From: Madurella fahalii | Lineage: Eukaryota > Ascomycota > Sordariomycetes > Sordariales | Reading direction: 5' to 3' | Assembly: GCA_029876055.1 (NCBI GenBank) | Contig: CM056880.1 | Coordinates: 682,001-746,000, forward strand | DNA length: 64,000 nt | Notes under the pieces: model-generated | The model's input: only the letters and a program-made list of their open reading frames with translations | Told to the model about the DNA's origin: nothing | Databases searched by the model: none | Program-made: the position numbers and the translations under genes | Shown here: positions 57,851-64,000 of the stretch, in pieces | Layout of the letters: each line of letters starts with the position of its first letter | Position numbering within the stretch: the stretch's first letter is position 1

Positions 57851-58431
57851 CGTCGAACAATGGAAAAGCAACCAATTTAAGCCCGTTCTCAAAAGCACAA
57901 TACACCCTCCATCTTGCAGAACTCCTGCCGAAAGCTGCTTATAGCCTAATCTTGCAGAAATGTGTACTTGGGTATGAAAGATCTCTCTCATGCTTGGAAT
58001 CTCGGTCTTGCTGCTTAGGCATCTGCCTCGGCCTGTTTCTCATGCATCTCTTTGGCAGCGTGATAGTCGGCGTAATGGATGATGGTTTGTGTGGGGCATT
58101 CTTGTCGCCTGGTATAAACCCATTAACCCTACTGGCGCGCCTCTGAAGACGTTGCCCTTGAATATTATCCGCCAGTTCTATAATTGTACCCAGAGCAAGC
58201 TCGCCTTGGCTTCCTTGGTTGAGAGACACTAAGGTGTATGTGCAAAGGCAATGATTGTAATTAGCCGGTTGCTACATTGACTATACGCGATATGGCAACC
58301 TCTGCCGCCAGCATTCCAGGGTTGGCAAGTATAAATGACGACCACAACGCAGCCCTGCATGATGGGCTCGCACGACGGTCTGCTTGTTTTAGGACTACAG
58401 GTTCGAATTCTAGTCTGGGCTCTTCGTAATC
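57851..58431. other. Intergenic, upstream of the CE3 esterase
   Basis: Includes a block at 58376-58418 that resembles the T-arm and acceptor of a tRNA (GGTTCGAATTC) but does not fold well; see rejected items. The last 100 bp should hold the esterase promoter. Confidence 0.4.
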
Positions 58432-59313
58432 ATGAAGCCTTTCGCTTTTACGGTCGTTGCCGGGCTCGCCGCCACTACATGTGCGCAGAAGGTCAAAGTT
58501 TGTGAGTGGCCCACCTCAAGACTGCTCGTTGTAGTTGGCGGTCGGGAACTTGAAGTTGACATTGCCGGGCATGGATGAAAAACAGTGCTGCTCGGCGACT
58601 CCATTACTGAGCTCACCTGTTGGAGACCTCTGGTGTGGAACCAAATCACGTCTGCCGGGCTGGCGAGCAGTGTCGACTTCGTTGGCAGCATGAGCAACCT
58701 CCAAGGGAAGTGCTCAAGGCCGTCGGGCTTTGATCCTAATCACGAAGGCCATTCGGGCTGGCAGGCGTACGACATTGCCAGGAACAACATCGTGGGCTGG
58801 GTCCAGAACACCAAGCCCGACATCGTTCAGTTCATGCTCGGCACCAACGACGTCAACATCGGCAAGCGGAACTTCCAGAGCATCCTCGATTCGTACACGA
58901 CAATGCTCAATGCCATGCGCGCCGCAAACCCGAGGGTCAAGGTTATCGTAAGTCGTAGCACTGCTTAACCCACAACTCTCTCTCATCTTCTGGGTCAAAT
59001 GCCGACGTACGTCTTCTAGGTGGACAAACTGATCCCTACAAGCTGGAGCGACACGACGATTGAAGCCCTCAACAATGCCATACCCGGCTGGGTACAGGCG
59101 CGCACCACGTCGGAATCGCCCATCGTCATTGCTGACTGTTCACGGGCTGCCGGCTACACCAATGCAATGCTACAGGGTGACGGCGTTCACCCCAATGACC
59201 TGGGTGATCAGTTTATCGCAAAGCAGATTGGTCCCAAGCTGCTACAGTTCATCAACGACATTCAAGGCGGCACTGGCAACTCATCCGCCACAGCGACCAC
59301 GGGGCAATCTTAG
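58432..59313 (+). CDS. Secreted SGNH/GDSL carbohydrate esterase (CE3-like)
   Basis: 241-aa secreted deacetylase from exons 58432-58501, 58586-58947 and 59020-59313. After the signal peptide MKPFAFTVVAGLAATTCAQ comes block I KVLLLGDSITELTCW with the nucleophile Ser, NHEGHSGWQAYDIA (the Gly block), MLGTNDVNIGK with the oxyanion Asn (block III), and GDGVHPNDLGDQFIA with the catalytic Asp-x-x-His. These are the blocks of CE3 acetyl-xylan esterases. The C-terminus GNSSATATTGQS is the start of a Ser/Thr linker and is cut by a TAG at 59311-59313; a CBM1 follows in the same frame (see next entry). It fits plant-cell-wall use together with the pectate lyase. Confidence 0.92.
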
Positions 59314-59481
59314 GGACAAGCACGACAAGTTGCCAGCCGACATAGGGAAAGCTGCGCCGCTGTATGGGGGCGATGCGCTAGTCAGGGCTGGGCGGGCCCA
59401 ACGTGCTGTTCGCAGGGCACACGCAAGTTTTTCAACGATTGGTACTTCCAATGTCTCTGGGGATCTACTACTACAAGGTGA
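59314..59481 (+). pseudogene. CBM1 cellulose-binding module in frame behind the CE3 stop codon
   Basis: Directly after the TAG the same frame stays open for 55 codons to a TGA at 59479-59481. The last 36 or so residues are a fungal CBM1: [16 protein letters not shown], then NDWYFQCL, matching the consensus WGQCGG-GW-GPT-C...NDWY-QCL with the aromatic binding residues Trp, Trp and Tyr. One disulfide Cys of the consensus (the C in TTC) is Arg here. No GT lies between the esterase linker and the TAG, so no ordinary intron can remove the stop. The module is therefore lost from the main product, unless readthrough occurs. Confidence 0.75.
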
Positions 59482-60221
59482 ACAAATCATTCGTCATATG
59501 CAGGCGTTGCCTGGGGTCTCCGCCTTTGGAGCCCGAAGGCGGCGAAAAGGTCCGACATCTGGCAACGATGTCTCTCAAAAGCTGGTCTTGACCTGTGGTC
59601 TGCTGCTAGACCCTTGGCGAGCTTGCTCTAGCTCCTAGTTGGTCGGGTAGGGGATACAGCTTGGGAGCAAGATTTCCTGTGTCCATATTTCACGATACAT
59701 AAGGTACCTTACATAACAGAGGTAAATATTGCAATCAGTACTGTCCCTCCCGATGATATCTAGAGGAACGAATGAAGCGGTGTGGGAAAGAGGAATTGTC
59801 GTTCGGCCTTCTAGCCCTTTGCGGTGACGACCTCTCTGGGCTCCGGCGGCAGCTCGCCGTCAACATCCGCAGCTTAGACCTTTCATTTTCAGCCACTCCA
59901 AGGAGCCCCCTCACACATCTCTTTCGGTTATAGCAGCGCTACGTGGCCACTGCCTAAAAAGAATACTGCCCTTCCTAACTCTAAACAATTGTGTATTAGG
60001 GAAATGCCCATGGGTCCCCAGGTGGATTGTGCTATTCCCAATTTAGCGAGGACACAATAGAACCCTTGTTGTTTGTTGTCCACACCACCAGCGGCCGCGG
60101 CTGGAAGTAGCAGCCTTTTAGTCCTTGCTGTTGCTAGAGCCAGAAACAGCTTCCGAAGGAAAAACCTGGGTGTAGGGGATAGAATACTCTGGGGAGTCTA
60201 GCCAAAGAGCTGCTTCCGGAT
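59482..60221. other. Intergenic, no gene seen
   Basis: About 740 bp, no ORF or element supported. Confidence 0.5.
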
Positions 60222-60452
60222 CTAGAAAAGGCGGGTTCCGTGCGATAGCGCTTGCTGTCTGTAAATCATTTCTAGGGATGTAAGGGCACGATCCTTGGAA
60301 TATCTGTCCCTGTTGGATGACTGCGCGTTAGAAGCCACCCTTGGAACATAACGGTCGGAGTTGATGATATCGCTATGGCCCTCGAGCGTTTGTAGGCAAG
60401 TGCTCCAATTGTCTGCAATGGCTGGTGATTGGATGATCCATTGACGCTCCAT
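60222..60452 (-). pseudogene. Fragment with a WD40/NACHT-NLR-type repeat start
   Basis: A 76-codon minus-strand ORF begins MERQWIIQSPAIADNWSTCL and QTLEGHSDIIN, which looks like the linker and first WD40 blade (W--CLQTLEGHSD) of fungal NWD-type NLR/HET proteins. The following DGS/SGS strands are absent and the rest has no repeat character, so it is a fragment. Confidence 0.4.
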
Positions 60453-61800
60453 GTTTTCAAGCTAATTCCTTATTATACTGCGGGTTTGGCTGAACACAAG
60501 TGCTGAAACGCACAGGTGAAGAGACATTATATCGATGATCGACCTCTCAGTGTCTTGTGTGCTTGAGGGCATGTCCTTTCTCGTGAAAGCTTTGAGCTGG
60601 AAACTGCTTTACCATAGGGCACAAACAATTCAGCCCAGTGAGCAAGGGTAACTACAGGGAACCCCTGCTTTAGCTAGAGTCAGAATTGTGCTCTTAAGAG
60701 TGACACCATGTACATGTGCGATGCGTACACGTATTTGGATATCTACAGGAACAATGAGTACGGGTTGCGGGCGAGTATTTATGGGAACAAGGAGATGTTG
60801 ACGGGCAGTTGAGTGGCGGTTTGGGAGATTAGTACTTGGCATGTCTTCCTCTCTTCAGGGCCTGGTGTCGGCACCAACTAGACAATGGACGTACGGACGG
60901 GATAGGACATCCATGTATGCTGATCTGATGGGAAGCGGGGTTCGGATTCTGCACACAGCAAAGCCCAATCAGCTCTTGGGCTCATTTCCTGATGATTCTG
61001 CTGTTCTAGGTTCGTCCCGCGGTCTACGCTCCTCAAACCTAGGACCTGTCGGCACGATGGATACAAACGTAACGCATGACATACCTATCGCCACCACAAG
61101 TCAATCTATGAACATAAACACAAACACTCATCATGCGGTAATCATGAGGAGCGAATGACTTGCCCCTTACAGCGCTACTCCTTTTCTTGACCATCACCCA
61201 CAGCAATCAATACGTCGTGAAGAACAAACTCCACGAGTTCTTGATATGTCAGGCTTCATAGAAGGACGGGATTGCCGACCGCCATGGCAAGGCAGCCGTG
61301 ATGAAAGATATTCGTTTATCAGTAGAAGATCTTTTATGTATGAAGCTGGAAGAGTAGGACGAATTGATACAAGTAATAGATTTATCAGGAATAGAAATAG
61401 AAGTTATTATTAATATGTATAACTGGAAGAACTAGCTACTAATTAGAGAGAGAAGTAGGATGACCTAGCCCACAATGGCTGCTTGAATTCCCGAGAGCTT
61501 TGGCTATAACTCAAGCGGCAACCATTGCACTATCTGACCTAGTGACAGACATGCTTTGAAGCATTACGTTCAAAGCCTCTCGAATTCTAGAATTGCATTT
61601 GAGTCTCCGGACATAATTCCTGTTTCCCCAATCCGCTTAGCCATTCAGGCAAGACGCCGGAACCAATGCCATCCAGTATACGTCTGTGAAGCTCATGCGC
61701 ATACCATTGTGGCAGAGTATCCCGGTAAACACAACGGCCGAGAGCAGTAATCGGAAGACTAATTAGGGCGCCGCCCTCCGAGGCCACGAGGATTAGCCAC
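60453..61800. other. Intergenic, AT-rich, no gene seen
   Basis: About 1.3 kb; strongly AT-rich between 61300 and 61480. No recognised element. Confidence 0.45.
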
Positions 61801-62225
61801 TACGTCTCCAGCCCACATTCAACCATCCACGTGACTAAAAACGACCCTACTCCGAAGCTCACGGCGGCGGAGAGCAGTAGCGGGACCATGTTCCACCCGG
61901 GACCCTTGTTTCTCTGACTGCATACGAACGGGAAGATCAGCGGGCCCAGGTTCAGCAGTCCGCTAACTGCCACCCACTTAGCCCATAGGGCCACTAGCCT
62001 GTCAGGCTCGAACTGAGGAGCCGGCGCAGGTAGATCCTGCGAGCCCAGGTGGCCCAACTGACCGCTAGGATGGTGTAGCACCGGGGGGGCTGACGTTACT
62101 CGCGACGATGACGAAGAAGGCGAGGATGCAGGCGCTCAAGAGGTTCACTGTTCGCTTGATACTCCGCCTGTCTTTGTTGGTCCGCTTCACAATTGATCGC
62201 TGATGCGAGAATCCGCATCCCCTAA
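61801..62225 (-). pseudogene. Decayed small polytopic membrane protein
   Basis: Two hydrophobic pieces in different frames: NLLSACILAFFVIVA, joined over a probable short intron (GTAACG...CCTAG) to SWATWARRIYLRRLLSS, and after a frame change LVALWAKWVAVSGLLN, LGPLIFPFVCSQRNKGPGW and LLLSAAVSFGVGSFLVTWMV ending at 61801. A single shift near 62015 links them. No family recognised. Confidence 0.3.
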
Positions 62226-62420
62226 TTAGGCTGCGTATCCGCCGGAACCGGAAAGGGGTATAAAGATAACAAAGGGCAGACTTAACGTCTTAAGCGAAAA
62301 GAAAACAGGAAGTCAGCAGCTCAATCGGAACCTGTACTCAGCTTGGAAGCCTCTGTTTTTCCTCCACTGAGCCCGTAATTGATCACTCTGATTTACCGCA
62401 CTTCCAATTACCCCAGCCGC

Positions 62421-64000
62421 ATGTTTGCGATGGAATCGGGCCGCTCCGTGACAATTGCCAGGTTTCGGCAACTCCATGCCAAGCTACCGACTGAGACGTT
62501 TCGCGAGCCTACAGTAGGAGCCTACAGGGCAGGGAAAGCCAAGCCCAGCGACGTCTGGCTCGACAAGCACCCTGGCGGTTTTCTTCTTATCGACGACTTG
62601 CACCCTTACAGGTCCCCGGACGTTAAGTGGAAGCAGCAACAACAGCATGAACAGACACGACGGCAACACCCCGGCAAATGCATTCTCATTGAGAGCATCG
62701 ACACGGGCGAACGCATTGTGAACAAGCGCCTCAAGAGGTATGCGCCAGACTGGGACGAGTACTGGGTGTACGAATCCTTGGGAGGGAAAGCCCCGGACGT
62801 TGTCCCGTACGCCGTTGAATACCAGACGCCGGTCCCTCCCGAGCTGCGCTTTGCACGACTCTCGGATCCTCGCGTCCAGATCCGACTTCCGGATGAACCC
62901 TACTTCCCGGAGCTGTACGCGTATGGCCTTTTTGGTGACGAAGGGGCCTTTGACGTTTCCGGACAGCCAGGCACCTTTTCGCTCTACTTCAAGCGGTTCA
63001 ACGGTGGGACGCTGGGGAGCCTGATGCATATGTTCGCCAACCCCCAGATGGGCGCTCACATTCCTGAACCCTTCATCTGGCACGTCATGGAGCAGCTGTC
63101 CCGGGCTGTCATCTGGTTGCAGACTGGTCTCACCCGCCGGGATCTTGAAGCGGGTTTGATATATGCCGAGCTTGACTGGATGCCAATTGTGCATCGAAGC
63201 CTCGACGAAGAAGATGTGTTTTTGCACTTCCCCGAGGACCATGAGCGCCCTGACGCCCTAGACTGCTGTTTTCCGCGCATTGTTCTCGGACAGTTTGACC
63301 GGGCCAATATCGTCCATGACCCTCCTCAGTTTTGGTCAAAGGCAAAGAGGGCGACACGGGGACAGGCGCCTGCGGCCTGGGAGGATATGTATCTGCTGGG
63401 AAAGCTTCTTCGCCGGCTGGTCACGGTCCACGATTGCGCCGGAGAGAGTGGCAACGATCTCGATTACAACGTCGACGTCGTCGGAAATTTGTCGCGATAC
63501 CTATCGCAGAATCTTGTCTTACCAGAGGGGAGTGTGCCGAGTTATTCTGATCAACTCATAAAGTTGCTGCTGCACTTCGAGATCGACATGCTCCGGGACA
63601 AACCCGAATTGTCTTGGACAGACGAAGCCGTGAGAAGCGCGATACCTGATGTCAACTTCCTCATCAACGTCGTGTTGCCGACGGCAAAGAGAAGGGTGGA
63701 AGAATTTCGGGCGATGGGACTTAAGCGGCTCATCAGCGAGGAATCTGATGGGTATTTCGCGGACGTGTCCTGGGCTAGAAGTGATCCGGACTTCGAAACG
63801 ACACCATACTCTTCCGGTCATTTGGCGGAGAGACATACTCTGGACGATCTCAAATCAACGCTGAGGTGGCTATTCGGGCCATTCATCCCTGTCTGGTACA
63901 CTTATGAAGGTGTCGACGTGTCCAAGATTCCCGATGCGCTACGTGAAGTCTACCAGAGTCCGGTTGACAGCAATGAACTACAAGCCGAGCGGGCGCTGGA
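62421..64000 (+). CDS. Kinase-like protein lacking catalytic residues (3' end outside window)
   Basis: The frame is open from the ATG at 62421 to the right edge without an intron, at least 526 codons. N-terminal part is hydrophilic. A kinase-type C-lobe is visible: FSLYFKRFNGGTLGSLMHMF (hinge/helix D), PFIWHVMEQLSRAVIWLQTG (helix E), then MPIVHRSLDEEDVFLHF at the catalytic-loop position and PRIVLGQFDRANIVHD at the DFG position, followed by AAWEDMYLLGKLLRRLV (helix F). In an active kinase the loop reads HRD...N and DFG; here Asp is Ser, Asn is Asp and DFG is QFD. Thus a pseudokinase or a family of divergent fungal kinase-like proteins. Length of the complete protein and its end are unknown. 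Confidence 0.7.
   Translation, partial: MFAMESGRSVTIARFRQLHAKLPTETFREPTVGAYRAGKAKPSDVWLDKHPGGFLLIDDLHPYRSPDVKWKQQQQHEQTRRQHPGKCILIESIDTGERIVNKRLKRYAPDWDEYWVYESLGGKAPDVVPYAVEYQTPVPPELRFARLSDPRVQIRLPDEPYFPELYAYGLFGDEGAFDVSGQPGTFSLYFKRFNGGTLGSLMHMFANPQMGAHIPEPFIWHVMEQLSRAVIWLQTGLTRRDLEAGLIYAELDWMPIVHRSLDEEDVFLHFPEDHERPDALDCCFPRIVLGQFDRANIVHDPPQFWSKAKRATRGQAPAAWEDMYLLGKLLRRLVTVHDCAGESGNDLDYNVDVVGNLSRYLSQNLVLPEGSVPSYSDQLIKLLLHFEIDMLRDKPELSWTDEAVRSAIPDVNFLINVVLPTAKRRVEEFRAMGLKRLISEESDGYFADVSWARSDPDFETTPYSSGHLAERHTLDDLKSTLRWLFGPFIPVWYTYEGVDVSKIPDALREVYQSPVDSNELQAERAL

Noticed and set aside
58345..58418. Possible tRNA: GGTTCGAATTC T-arm-like block with partial AGCCC/GGGCT acceptor pairing.
   Set aside because: T-stem and anticodon stem have mismatches and the position 37 base is wrong; at best a tRNA fossil.
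1..64000. CRISPR arrays, rRNA, attachment sites, bacterial operon signals.
   Set aside because: None seen; the sequence is fungal nuclear DNA with introns.

Overview
The window is nuclear DNA of a filamentous ascomycete, probably a Sordariomycete-like plant-biomass fungus. Introns are short (about 50-110 bp) with GT...AG ends and CTRAC/CTAAT branch-like sites, coding third positions favour G/C, and the families are typically fungal: PTH11-type rhodopsin-domain receptors, Zn2Cys6 regulators, PL3 pectate lyase, a CE3 esterase with a CBM1 fungal cellulose-binding module, an Ayg1-type hydrolase and an A-T-R NRPS-like reductase. There is no operon structure, rRNA, CRISPR array or convincing transposon. 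Gene models here were assembled by hand from splice signals and reading phase; exon joins are inferences, and most models close exactly in frame.

Layout. 0-14 kb: the 3' end of a P450, an Atg22-like transporter (minus), a DHA1-type MFS exporter, an SDR (minus), a TauD-type dioxygenase, a SIRT6/7-like sirtuin, then a decayed GH95 fucosidase tail. 15-22.4 kb: a PTH11-type receptor, a CipB-like MDR reductase (minus), a frameshifted FAD-monooxygenase stub, a 2-kb empty stretch and a secreted DUF3237 protein. 22.7-31.6 kb: a large Zn2Cys6 regulator with poly-Ala, a small secreted protein built of three short exons, a kinesin-13-like motor and a PL3 pectate lyase. 32-40.6 kb: a divergent pair of an A-T-R reductase and a second PTH11-type receptor, then a frameshifted kinase-like gene. 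40.9-44 kb: a divergent mitochondrial sulfide-oxidation pair, persulfide dioxygenase (ETHE1-like) and sulfide:quinone oxidoreductase (SQR/HMT2-like). 44.7-50.9 kb: a frameshifted Ayg1-like hydrolase, a His-repeat/Ala-rich putative gene, an F-box-type protein and a second TauD-type dioxygenase, all on the minus strand. 52-55.4 kb: a divergent Zn2Cys6 regulator/GNAT acetyltransferase pair. 55.6-62.3 kb: a graveyard with SDR, membrane-protein and WD40 fragments around a CE3 esterase whose CBM1 module lies behind an in-frame TAG. 62.4 kb to the right edge: a long kinase-like gene lacking the catalytic Asp and DFG.

How the genes may work together. The clearest functional unit is the sulfide pair: SQR makes persulfide from sulfide, and the persulfide dioxygenase oxidises it to sulfite. 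The secreted pectate lyase, CE3 esterase and (lost) fucosidase fit plant cell-wall degradation. The remaining enzymes (P450, MFS, SDR, two TauD dioxygenases, NRPS-like reductase, CipB-like reductase) look like accessory metabolism but do not form one obvious cluster. Broken genes are frequent, so much of the window is accessory, fast-evolving DNA.
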